DNA of 61,680 nt, taken from Candidatus Electryonea clarkiae. Lineage in GTDB: Bacteria > Electryoneota > Electryoneia > Electryoneales > Electryoneaceae. The position numbers and the translations under genes were made by a program. The notes beneath the pieces are model-generated. The model ran no database searches, had not been told where the DNA came from, and saw only the letters and a list, made by a program, of their open reading frames with translations. How positions within the stretch are numbered: position 1 is the first letter of the stretch; each line of letters opens with the position of its first letter. Location: contig JAVCCM010000084.1 of the NCBI GenBank assembly GCA_030765455.1, positions 1 to 61,680 on the forward strand, in the 5' to 3' direction. Shown piece by piece: positions 33,674 through 42,062 of this stretch.

Positions 33674-36013
33674 ATGAAAATGCATGAGGCTGTAAAAAAT
33701 ATACAGAAGATTATTATTCTTGATGGGTCGGTTGAGGTTGTTAAAACTGTTGCCGGGGAGTTCAAGCGTATTGCTCCAAACGCTGAAATTGTTGTGGCTT
33801 CTTCAGTAGATGAAAATATGGGGAAAGGTGCATTTCTTATAACTGATGAATCTTCAGGGATTCTGAATGATAATGAAATAAAACAATTCCGGCAAAAAAA
33901 TAGCGAATACCTGTTTTTCAAAATAGACGGTGATGGATCAGGAATTCTGGCTGCATCTCAAATATATTATCTCTATTCTTTTGCAATTTATATCCTGGAA
34001 AACCTGCTTGATGAAGAAATTGATCTATTTACTGAAGGCAAACTATTTTCACCTTCATTTTTATGGAATCGCACCACATATGATTTCTTCCTCACACAAG
34101 AAGGGAGAATTCAGCGAAACTTGGACAGGGCTGAATATGTCAGGGAGCTGGCACGGTTGGGATTCACGCATGTTGAAGTAAATGGTTTGGGATTTCCCAA
34201 GGCTCTTGAGTCTGGTCCTGAGGGTGAAACTTATCCCATGTTTTATACCTACTGTCCGGCTCTGGATCAGTTTGTCTATTCAGAATTGAATGAAGGACTT
34301 TACCCCTGGGATTATCTCGAAAAAAACCTCAATTATTTAAAGAAAAACGCCCAGCTTGCAAGACAATACGGATTAACTCCCGGTTTATTATGTTTTGAAC
34401 CACGCTCCGTTCCGGAGGTATTCTTCGATAAATATCCCATGCTTCGAGGAGCACGGGTTGATCATCCATTCCGCAGTTTCAAACCCCGTTATAATATGAC
34501 TATAACCCACCCCAAAGTCAGGGCGCATTATGCTGAGATGCTGCAAAAACTAATGGATGAGGTGCCGGAATTAGGATATATCACCATCTGGACAAATGAC
34601 AGCGGCGCAGGTTTTGAACATACAAAATCCCTCTATGTCGGCAGAAATGGCGGCGCATATATGATCCGTGAATGGAAGGATGATGAGGAGATAGCACGTC
34701 TTGCAGGTGAAAATGCCTTAAAGTTCTTCCGGGTACTGCGTGAAGCCGGTCAAGAAATAAATCCTGCCTTCCGGGTCATTACGCGCATGGAATCGTTTTA
34801 CGGCGAGCATGACACAGTCTGGAACGGTATGGGTAACGGTCTTGATGTGGAAACATCATCTCTGCTGGCAAAGGGTTGGGAGATGCCGTACAGGCATCCT
34901 GTTTATAAAGATTCAAGCTCGATAAATGCAGGCACGATATACCAGGATGAATTTAATGCAGAGGAGAATACTCCCCTGCAAGATCTTCAGGATCGTGACG
35001 GATTGTCGCATTATTACTTTGCTGCCGGACCAAATTCAATGTTCGCTCCTTTAATCGGAGTCCCATATCCGAATTTAACGTATAAAAGGCTTAAGCTGTT
35101 ATATAAAAATGGTGTAAAGTATTTATCTCATACTAATGGAACATGCCCGCCGAATCTTGTCCCATACAATATTAATCATGAAGTCTTGGGAGCATTTCAA
35201 TTCGATCCGGAATTGAATATTGATGATTTTGTTCTCTCAAAAGCAAAGAAATGGGCTGGAGATAATTTTGGCGAGGAGCTGGTAAAAGCATGGAAACTGG
35301 CGGAAGAAGCCATATTGCATTTTCCAAATATCACACCTTTATATTCAACTTTCGGATTTGTGTGGTATCGTCTCTGGGCAAGACCGTTTGTACCGAACTA
35401 TGAAACATTACACCAGGATCAGAAGGATTATTATGAAAACTTCATGTGTACAACTCCACATAATCCAAATAATGTCGATCTTAGCCGGGATGTGCTGTTT
35501 CAACTGACAACACCAGAAAAAAGCAGGTTAGATGTTGAGCGAATTGATAATAATGTATGGAAACCACTGGATCAAGCTATCAAGATTCTTGATACGATCA
35601 AGGAAAAAGCAGTTCAGGAGCCTGGTTCAAACGACAGTATAATTCATGATCAATGGGTGCGTTTGAAAGCGCTGCATTGCTGGTTTATGACACAAAGAAA
35701 TGTTGCCGCCTGGATCGCAGGTGTATATAGATATATGGAATCTGAAAATGAGACCGAAAAAACAAAGAACCAGGATTCAATCAAAGATTTAATAAACAAG
35801 GAAATCCTGAATTCAGAAGAATTGATTAAACTTCTCGAATCGAATGTTGAATTCATGACAATGACAGATATAGGAGAAACTCCCCTGATGTATGGAGATA
35901 ATCTTGGAGAATTATTGATCAAAAGAATAGAATTAATGAAAAAACATATTGATGATGAACCATTTATCGATCACAATTATATTGAACGAAAAGCAGGGAT
36001 GATGATCGAATAA
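33674..36013 (+). CDS. Probable TIM-barrel glycosidase (alpha-glucuronidase-like)
   Basis: A 779-residue protein with no signal peptide. Residues 1-110 resemble the small alpha/beta domain that precedes GH20/GH67-type barrels (NIQKIIILDGSVEVVKTVAGEF, GILAASQIYYLYSF). The middle (about 120-560) looks like a beta/alpha barrel: RAEYVRELARLGFTHVEVNGLGFP, ARQYGLTPGLLCFEPRSVPEVF, LGYITIWTNDSGAGFEHT, RVITRMESFYGEH. The C-terminal third is helical. This arrangement is closest in my judgement to alpha-glucuronidase-like enzymes, but family and catalytic acids are not confirmed. It sits in the sugar region upstream of the HicB-HicA pair. Confidence 0.5.
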   Translation: MKMHEAVKNIQKIIILDGSVEVVKTVAGEFKRIAPNAEIVVASSVDENMGKGAFLITDESSGILNDNEIKQFRQKNSEYLFFKIDGDGSGILAASQIYYLYSFAIYILENLLDEEIDLFTEGKLFSPSFLWNRTTYDFFLTQEGRIQRNLDRAEYVRELARLGFTHVEVNGLGFPKALESGPEGETYPMFYTYCPALDQFVYSELNEGLYPWDYLEKNLNYLKKNAQLARQYGLTPGLLCFEPRSVPEVFFDKYPMLRGARVDHPFRSFKPRYNMTITHPKVRAHYAEMLQKLMDEVPELGYITIWTNDSGAGFEHTKSLYVGRNGGAYMIREWKDDEEIARLAGENALKFFRVLREAGQEINPAFRVITRMESFYGEHDTVWNGMGNGLDVETSSLLAKGWEMPYRHPVYKDSSSINAGTIYQDEFNAEENTPLQDLQDRDGLSHYYFAAGPNSMFAPLIGVPYPNLTYKRLKLLYKNGVKYLSHTNGTCPPNLVPYNINHEVLGAFQFDPELNIDDFVLSKAKKWAGDNFGEELVKAWKLAEEAILHFPNITPLYSTFGFVWYRLWARPFVPNYETLHQDQKDYYENFMCTTPHNPNNVDLSRDVLFQLTTPEKSRLDVERIDNNVWKPLDQAIKILDTIKEKAVQEPGSNDSIIHDQWVRLKALHCWFMTQRNVAAWIAGVYRYMESENETEKTKNQDSIKDLINKEILNSEELIKLLESNVEFMTMTDIGETPLMYGDNLGELLIKRIELMKKHIDDEPFIDHNYIERKAGMMIE

Positions 36014-36146
36014 AAAGACAAAGGAAACCAGTTTTCGCAAAATTCGAAAGCAGGATGAAAAGATTATTAATTTTTCATCTTTCTGAATACTTGAATGTTC
36101 TTGAAGTATATTATACTTTATAAGAAATATTATTCGGGAGTTTATC

Positions 36147-36386
36147 ATGATTGAAAGAAAATATACGGTCATATTTGAACCGGCAGAGGAAGGTGGCTTC
36201 GTTGTCCACGTCCCAGCGCTTCCCGGCTGCCACACCCAGGGGGACACCTTTGAAGAAGCATTGGAAATGGCAAAAGACGCAATAGAAGTGTATCTTGAAT
36301 CATTGCAGATCGATGGTCTTCCAATTCCTGATGATAAGCCTGTGCTCGAATACTCTATTGCCGCCAAATTAGCTATTGCAGTTTGA
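36147..36386 (+). CDS. hicB: HicB-family antitoxin
   Basis: A 79-residue HicB protein: YTVIFEPAEEGGFVVHVPALPGCHTQGDTFEEALEMAKDAIEVYL. The PALPGCHTQGDT loop and EEALEMAKDAI helix are diagnostic. GGGAG precedes the ATG at good spacing. The stop lies one base before the HicA ATG, so the two are coupled. The order HicB then HicA is the reverse of E. coli hicAB but common in other bacteria. It should bind HicA and repress its own promoter. There is no extra C-terminal DNA-binding domain, which short HicB forms often lack. Confidence 0.9.
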   Translation: MIERKYTVIFEPAEEGGFVVHVPALPGCHTQGDTFEEALEMAKDAIEVYLESLQIDGLPIPDDKPVLEYSIAAKLAIAV

Positions 36387-36387
36387 T

Positions 36388-36618
36388 ATGAGTTCCAAAC
36401 TTCCAAGTGTAACCTCCAAAAAACTAATCCGTGCCCTTCAAAGAACAGGTTTCTTTATCCATCACCAGAAAGGTAGCCACATCACATTAAAGGATAACAG
36501 TTTTCCGCCAAAACGTGTTGTGGTTCCTTTTCATACGAAAGATATAAAGAAAGGATTACTTAGAGGCATTCTGAAGGATGCAGGCATATCAGTTGAGGAA
36601 TTTAATAATCTACTATGA
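36388..36618 (+). CDS. hicA: HicA-family mRNA interferase toxin
   Basis: A 76-residue HicA toxin with a double-stranded-RNA-binding fold. I start at ATG 36388; the frame is open four codons upstream from a TTG, but that would overlap hicB. The catalytic histidine is H31 in HHQKGSHITL, followed by VVVPFHTKDIKKGLLRGILKDAGI, the usual ending. It cleaves mRNA when HicB is degraded. Confidence 0.9.
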   Translation: MSSKLPSVTSKKLIRALQRTGFFIHHQKGSHITLKDNSFPPKRVVVPFHTKDIKKGLLRGILKDAGISVEEFNNLL

Positions 36619-36648
36619 TTCGCTTGAAATGTAAGTGTTAGGTAAACA

Positions 36649-37620
36649 ATGAAAATAGGGATAGACAGCTACGGATTATATCCTCTCGGATTAATGCCTA
36701 TTGAGACGCTTCAATGGGCTGAAAAGCATGGCGCTGAGGGAGTGCAATTTTCAGGTTTGACTGAGGATGTCAGGAAGGAAATAGATCGCTCATATCTGGA
36801 TGATCTCTCCCATTACGCCCAGAAGCATGATCTCTATCTCGAATGGGGAGGGGCTCAGCATATCCCCCGTGACATGGATTCATGGAATAAAAAAGATATT
36901 TTTGAAGTGAATCAAACAGCGGCGGTTGAAGCTGAAATCCTTGGAACTCGGATAATAAGATCCTGTTCCGGGGGATTGATGCGCTGGAATGACAAGAGTC
37001 CATCGACTGAAACACTCCTTGCGGAAACTGCGCAAACCCTGAAGTCACAACGTCAAATGCTGAAAGATCATAATGTCATCCTGGCAATCGAGACCCATTT
37101 CGAGTTTACTACTCATGAACTGCTGAATCTATTTGATATGTGTGAAGCTGAGCCCGGGGAGTACCTGGGTATTTGCCTCGATACTATGAATCTTCTCACC
37201 ATGCTGGAAGATCCGTTATGCGCTACTGAAAGGATTTTGCCCTGGGTTGTGTGCACTCATATCAAGGATGGTGGGATATTATTAGATGCCAACGGCATGA
37301 CTACTTTTCCCCTTGAAATCGGGCAGGGAATTGTTGATCTGCCAACGATAATTGATTGTCTTTCTTCTCTACCACGTGATATCAATTTGTCTGTTGAGGA
37401 TCATGGCGGAGAATTTCATTTGCCAATATTTGATCAGCAGTTCTTAGCCGAGTTTCCTCATTTGACCACATCCGAATTTTTAAAATTGATCAATCTGGCA
37501 CAGATGACGGAATCAAAGAAGATTGAAGGCAAAATCAATATCACAAAACGGGAAGATTGGCAGAATGTATGTGAACTGAGGATCGAGAATGATATCAAGG
37601 CTTTGAAGAATATTTTATAA
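36649..37620 (+). CDS. Sugar phosphate isomerase/epimerase-like TIM-barrel protein
   Basis: A 323-residue protein of the xylose isomerase-like/AP endonuclease 2 fold. Likely metal-binding residues are visible in order: glutamate in LAIETHFEF, aspartate in CLDTMNLL, histidine in VCTHIKDGG, and glutamate in LSVEDHGGEF. Such enzymes isomerise or epimerise keto-sugars or inosose derivatives using a divalent metal. AGG precedes the ATG. It starts 30 bases after hicA and may be read together with the downstream flavoprotein genes, although a repeat-bearing gap of 168 bases intervenes. The substrate is not known. Confidence 0.75.
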   Translation: MKIGIDSYGLYPLGLMPIETLQWAEKHGAEGVQFSGLTEDVRKEIDRSYLDDLSHYAQKHDLYLEWGGAQHIPRDMDSWNKKDIFEVNQTAAVEAEILGTRIIRSCSGGLMRWNDKSPSTETLLAETAQTLKSQRQMLKDHNVILAIETHFEFTTHELLNLFDMCEAEPGEYLGICLDTMNLLTMLEDPLCATERILPWVVCTHIKDGGILLDANGMTTFPLEIGQGIVDLPTIIDCLSSLPRDINLSVEDHGGEFHLPIFDQQFLAEFPHLTTSEFLKLINLAQMTESKKIEGKINITKREDWQNVCELRIENDIKALKNIL

Positions 37621-37644
37621 TAAACGATCCATATTTTCGTGCAA

Positions 37645-37763
37645 TGGCGCTAAGACGCAAAAGACATAATTTCTCTAAGAACAATATATTGATTGCGCAA
37701 AAGCGAGATTGCTTCGCTTCGCTCGCAATGACGGTGGAATTTCGGGAATTATTATAGATTTTA
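37645..37763. repeat. CGCAAAG fragment and GCGAAGC repeat (copy 2)
   Basis: GCGCTAAGACGCAAAAGAC (37647-37665) belongs to the CGCAAAG family. The stretch 37705-37763 (GAGATTGCTTCGCTTCGCTCGCAATGACGG then GGAATTTCGGGAATTATTATA) matches 650-708 almost base for base. Only the right arm of the palindrome is present, so this copy is truncated. Confidence 0.65.
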
Positions 37764-37788
37764 GTCATTCAAATTAAGGGATGTATAT

Positions 37789-39120
37789 ATGCCTGATCAT
37801 GAACCCTTCAGGTTTAAAAACGGCGAAGACTTACTCAAAAAGGCCGATGAATTGGGTATAGAACTCCCATTTCTAACAACACTGGATCCACTTTTTCAGA
37901 CTGCACAAATAGGCTCAAAAACAATCCCGAACCGTTTGGCAGTTCAACCAATGGAGGGATTTGACAGCAATGATGATGGTTCACCGAGTGAGCTAACTTT
38001 CAGGCGTTATCGACGTTATGCTATGGGTGGCAGTGGTTTGATCTGGTTTGAGGCGACAAGTATTTCGCAGGAAGGTCGCTCAAATCCACACCAACTCATG
38101 CTTACAAAAGATACAATATCTGGATTTTCTGAACTGGTAAAACGGACAAAGCAGTCAGCACAGGATAAATTCAGCAATGACCACGATCCTTTCCTGGTAA
38201 TTCAAATAACTCATTCGGGAAGGTATAGTAAACCTTATGGTCAACTTTCCGGCAAGATTGTATCAACCAATCCATACCTCGACATCCCCGAAAAAAACTA
38301 TACCCTCTTCAGCGATGATGAAATTGATAAGGTGAAAGATATTTATATAGAAGCAGCAGGTCTGGTATATGAGGCAGGCTTCGATGCTGTGGATATCAAA
38401 GCCTGTCACGGTTATTTGATCCACGAATTGTTGGGTGCCCATACGCGTAAAGGCAAGCATGGCGGGTCACTGGAAAATAGATCAAGGTTACTGCTTGAGA
38501 TAGTAAATGAAGTACATGAAAGATATCCTGAACTAATCATAGCAGTTCGATTGAATGCTACTGACGGAATTCCCTATCCTTACGGTTTTGGAATGGCTGA
38601 AGATGGTTCATTTGATATTGATTTAACTGAAACGAAGAGATTGATCAAAGAACTCACCAAGAGTGGATGTTCATTACTGAATTATACTGCTGGAATACCC
38701 TATCGAAATCCCCATTTCGTGCGTCCTTTTAATCGTCCGTTGATTGGCTTACAACCACCTGACGAGCATCCTTTGCATGGTGTTGAACGTTTAATAAACC
38801 TGACCACTGAATTACATAGAGACTTCCCACAGGTACCTGTGGTTGGAACCGGTTATTCATGGCTGAACCGGTTTTTTCCTAATGTCGGGGCAGCAGTTTT
38901 GGAGAAGGAATTGGCAACATTTATTGGATTAGGACGCAGCTCTTTCGCTTATCCGGATGCTCCGGAAGATTTAATGAAGAAAGGTTCTCTCGATCCCGGA
39001 AGGGTCTGTATTGCATGTTCGCGCTGTACGGAATTGATGAGAAAAAATCATGCAACAGGGTGTGCGGTGCGTGACCGGGAGATTTATGCTGCCAGTTACA
39101 GGAAAATGGTTCATGGATAA
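37789..39120 (+). CDS. Old yellow enzyme-like flavin oxidoreductase with Fe-S-type cysteines
   Basis: A 443-residue protein of the NADH:flavin oxidoreductase/2,4-dienoyl-CoA reductase family, with an FMN-binding TIM barrel. The motifs are TIPNRLAVQPMEG, ITHSGRYSKPYG, DAVDIKACHGYLIHELLGAHTRKGKHGGSLENRSRLLLEIV and the late GTGYSW. The C-terminus carries C407, C410, C413 and C425 (CIACSRCTELMRKN...GC), a probable 4Fe-4S site as in 2,4-dienoyl-CoA reductase. The usual C-terminal FAD/NAD domains of that enzyme are absent. The next gene, three bases on, is an FAD protein that may supply that function. It would reduce an activated alkene or oxidise a polyol in a redox pair. Confidence 0.82.
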   Translation: MPDHEPFRFKNGEDLLKKADELGIELPFLTTLDPLFQTAQIGSKTIPNRLAVQPMEGFDSNDDGSPSELTFRRYRRYAMGGSGLIWFEATSISQEGRSNPHQLMLTKDTISGFSELVKRTKQSAQDKFSNDHDPFLVIQITHSGRYSKPYGQLSGKIVSTNPYLDIPEKNYTLFSDDEIDKVKDIYIEAAGLVYEAGFDAVDIKACHGYLIHELLGAHTRKGKHGGSLENRSRLLLEIVNEVHERYPELIIAVRLNATDGIPYPYGFGMAEDGSFDIDLTETKRLIKELTKSGCSLLNYTAGIPYRNPHFVRPFNRPLIGLQPPDEHPLHGVERLINLTTELHRDFPQVPVVGTGYSWLNRFFPNVGAAVLEKELATFIGLGRSSFAYPDAPEDLMKKGSLDPGRVCIACSRCTELMRKNHATGCAVRDREIYAASYRKMVHG

Positions 39121-39123
39121 GCA

Positions 39124-41163
39124 ATGACAAAGGATGAGACAGAAATCAGCGGTATGAAAATGCCGGTTTATTCAATTAATACCCTGATTATTGGAAGTGG
39201 AGCAGCGGCACTGGGTGCTGCGGTCAATCTAGTCGATTTTGGGCAGGATAATATCGCAATTGTTACCGACGGATGGGGTGGAGGAACCTCTAATAACGCC
39301 GGTTCTGATAAACAAACCTATTATAGACTTTCGATGTCGGGAGAAAAACCTGATTCAGCTTATGAAATGGCAAAAGATCTCTTTGATGGTGGTTGTGTGC
39401 AAGGCGATATCGCCCTCTGCGAAGCGCAGCAATCAGCACAGGCGTTTTATCGTCTTATCCAGCTTGGAGTTCCTTTTCCGCATGACAAATTCGGAGGATT
39501 TCCCGGATATATAACTGATCATGACAGACATGGCAGGGGCACATCCGCGGGACCACTCACTTCCAGGTTTATGTTCGAGGCACTCGCAAAAGAGGTGGAA
39601 AGAAAGAACATCCCTGTTCTGGATCAACATGAAATTATTTCTTTACTTACGAGGGGTGAAGGAGATAAGAAAAGCGTTATTGGCGCTATTGCATTAAATA
39701 AAAATGAACTTGACGGTGAGAACCTGGGTTTTGTGATTTTCAACTCGGTAAATACAATTCTCGCTACCGGGGGACCGGCTGGTATTTATAAGACTTCAGT
39801 CTATCCGGAAAGTCAAACAGGATCTCACGGACTCGCTTTTCGGGCAGGCGCGATTGGGCAGAATCTGACTGAATCACAGTTCGGGCTGTCATCTACAAAG
39901 TTCCGATGGAATGTTTCCGGGAGTTATCAGCAGGTGATTCCACGATATATTTCCACTGATCAGAATGGAAAAGATCAACGGGAGTTTTTAAACGATTGTT
40001 TCCCAGATTTGAAAACACTGATCAACGCAATTTTCTTGAAAGGTTATCAATGGCCCTTTGATGTCAGAAAAATTGAGAATTATGGCTCTTCGCTTATTGA
40101 TCTGCTCGTTTATCAAGAAATTGAAATAAAGGGGAGGCGAGTATTTCTTGATTATAAGAATAATCCTGCCAATGAAAGCAATGAGGACGAATTTAGTTTT
40201 TCTGATTTTGATTCTGAAGCCTATAATTACCTGGAAAAATCTGATGCCCTTGAGCATTCGCCTATCGAACGTCTTCAAAAATTAAACCAACCCTCAATCA
40301 ATCTATTTATGCAACATGGGATTGACCTGAGAAAGGAATTCCTGGAGATAGCAGTATGCGCTCAGCATAACAATGGCGGTCTCAAGGGAAATATCTGGTG
40401 GGAATCAAATATCAAGCACTTGTTTCCTATAGGTGAGGTTAATGGTTCGCATGGAGTTTACCGTCCCGGCGGCGCGTCACTTAACGCCGGCCAGGTGGGA
40501 GGGATTCGATCCGCAATGTTTATTTCACGTAATTATTCCTCAAAACCCCTGTCGTCAGGCAAGTTTAACGCATATACAAAACCGCAGATATTAATGGCTT
40601 TTGATAAGGCGGTAGATTTTATTGACAAAAATTCAGGAGGCAAAACCAACATCTCAAGAATTCACAATGATATTCGGACAAGGATGTCGCATTATGGTTC
40701 CCTGGTACGAAATCATGAAGAAATTAGACAGGCAGTGTCTGAAGCATGGGAATTGAATGCGAGGATTAACACCCTGATAAAAATTGATTCAGTGAATAGA
40801 CTTCCGGAGGCTTTTAAAATATTTGACCTCTGTTTAACTCAGGTGTTCTACCTTGAGGCAATAAAAGAGTATCTTGAAAAGGGAGGAGGCAGTAGAGGAT
40901 CATTTATCGTAGTTGATCAGGATGGCACAGCCCCATGCAAGGAATTAGACGAACAATGGAGGTTCAAAAGAGTAAAAATTAATGATTTTATAAACAATAA
41001 TATTCTTCAAATTCAGTGTAATAATCCAGGAAAAGAAATAACTTCAATTGCTAAAAAATGGATTGGCATTAAACCAATTCCAAATGCAGAATTATGGTTT
41101 GAAAAGGTTTGGAAAGAATTCAGAAATGGAAATATTATAAAACGAGATACTTCTGATGAATGA
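39124..41163 (+). CDS. FAD-dependent oxidoreductase, fumarate reductase-type flavoprotein
   Basis: A 679-residue protein with an N-terminal Rossmann FAD-binding site (TLIIGSGAAALGAAVNLVDFG), followed by DGWGGGTSNNAGSDK, ATGGPAGIYKTSVYPESQTGSHGLAFRAGAI and a second FAD signature, LFPIGEVNGSHGVYRPGGASLNAGQVGGIRSA. This is the succinate dehydrogenase/fumarate reductase flavoprotein superfamily, which also includes ketosteroid and sugar-acid dehydrogenases. No signal peptide is visible, so it is cytoplasmic. It starts three bases after the OYE-like gene and overlaps the next SDR gene by eight bases, so the three form a tight operon. It probably exchanges electrons with the OYE-like protein. The substrate is not known. 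Confidence 0.8.
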   Translation: MTKDETEISGMKMPVYSINTLIIGSGAAALGAAVNLVDFGQDNIAIVTDGWGGGTSNNAGSDKQTYYRLSMSGEKPDSAYEMAKDLFDGGCVQGDIALCEAQQSAQAFYRLIQLGVPFPHDKFGGFPGYITDHDRHGRGTSAGPLTSRFMFEALAKEVERKNIPVLDQHEIISLLTRGEGDKKSVIGAIALNKNELDGENLGFVIFNSVNTILATGGPAGIYKTSVYPESQTGSHGLAFRAGAIGQNLTESQFGLSSTKFRWNVSGSYQQVIPRYISTDQNGKDQREFLNDCFPDLKTLINAIFLKGYQWPFDVRKIENYGSSLIDLLVYQEIEIKGRRVFLDYKNNPANESNEDEFSFSDFDSEAYNYLEKSDALEHSPIERLQKLNQPSINLFMQHGIDLRKEFLEIAVCAQHNNGGLKGNIWWESNIKHLFPIGEVNGSHGVYRPGGASLNAGQVGGIRSAMFISRNYSSKPLSSGKFNAYTKPQILMAFDKAVDFIDKNSGGKTNISRIHNDIRTRMSHYGSLVRNHEEIRQAVSEAWELNARINTLIKIDSVNRLPEAFKIFDLCLTQVFYLEAIKEYLEKGGGSRGSFIVVDQDGTAPCKELDEQWRFKRVKINDFINNNILQIQCNNPGKEITSIAKKWIGIKPIPNAELWFEKVWKEFRNGNIIKRDTSDE

Positions 41164-41947
41164 CAGGAAAGTTGCAGTTGTAACAGGGGCGAGCAGGGGA
41201 ATAGGTCGTGCTATCGCGATTGATTTAGCTGTCGCCGGTTATGATATAGTGGGAATATCTAGAACCCTGGAATCAACAAGCGAGAAACCCGGACTGCTTG
41301 AACTAAAATCGGATATCGAAGCAAAAAATTCCGTATTCCTACCACTTGAATATGATATCAGTGATATCATAAATCGCGAAATTATTGTTTCCAAGGTAAT
41401 AGATGAATTTGGAAGAATCGATCTGCTTGTAAATAATGCCGGTATTGCGCCTGAGAAGCGATCTGATATTCTTGAAACAACACCGGAATCATTTGACAAA
41501 ATCCTGGCGGTTAATCTCCGTGGTACCTTCTTTCTGACACAATCAGTTTCAAAAAATATGTTGGAAAATATAAACCTGATTGAAGGATATCATCCGAAGA
41601 TTATTTTTATCACCTCTATTTCTGCTGATGTAAGCTCCACCAGCAGGACGGAGTATTGTATTTCCAAATCCGGTCTGAGTATGGCAGCAAAAGTCTTCGC
41701 AGACAGACTTGCTGAGTCTGGAATTAACGCCTACGAAATCCGTCCCGGTTTAATAGAAACGGACATGACTGCACCTGTAAAGAAGAAATATGATGCAAAA
41801 ATCGAAGAAGGTTTAATTCCACAAAACCGTTGGGGGCAGCCTGAAGATATTGCAAGAGTTGTTGTGTCTATCGCAAATGGACATTTCGACTATGCTACCG
41901 GAATGATATTCGAGATCAGTGGCGGCATGAATATCCGTCAGTTGTAA
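41156..41947 (+). CDS. Short-chain dehydrogenase/reductase
   Basis: A 263-residue classical SDR. The NAD(P) motif TGASRGIG is at residues 10-17, NNAGIAP follows near 96, and the catalytic pair is Y167 and K171 (YCISK), with serines in TSISADVSS upstream. GMIFEISGGMNIRQL is a typical C-terminus (dGG region). The ATG lies inside the end of the FAD gene. In uronate-degrading operons an SDR such as KduD reduces 5-keto-4-deoxyuronate-derived products to 2-keto-3-deoxygluconate. The downstream KDG kinase/aldolase fusion makes that an attractive but unproved role. General 3-ketoacyl reductase-like names also fit. Confidence 0.85.
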   Translation: MNDRKVAVVTGASRGIGRAIAIDLAVAGYDIVGISRTLESTSEKPGLLELKSDIEAKNSVFLPLEYDISDIINREIIVSKVIDEFGRIDLLVNNAGIAPEKRSDILETTPESFDKILAVNLRGTFFLTQSVSKNMLENINLIEGYHPKIIFITSISADVSSTSRTEYCISKSGLSMAAKVFADRLAESGINAYEIRPGLIETDMTAPVKKKYDAKIEEGLIPQNRWGQPEDIARVVVSIANGHFDYATGMIFEISGGMNIRQL

Positions 41948-42062
41948 GTGTAAATTTTGGACATGAAGGATATGAAGTGCATAAAGGATGAGTTAATAAA
42001 CCTTCGCGAGAATAGTACAATAGTGGATCAAGTTATTTCCGTAAAGATTGACAGGTAATGAT

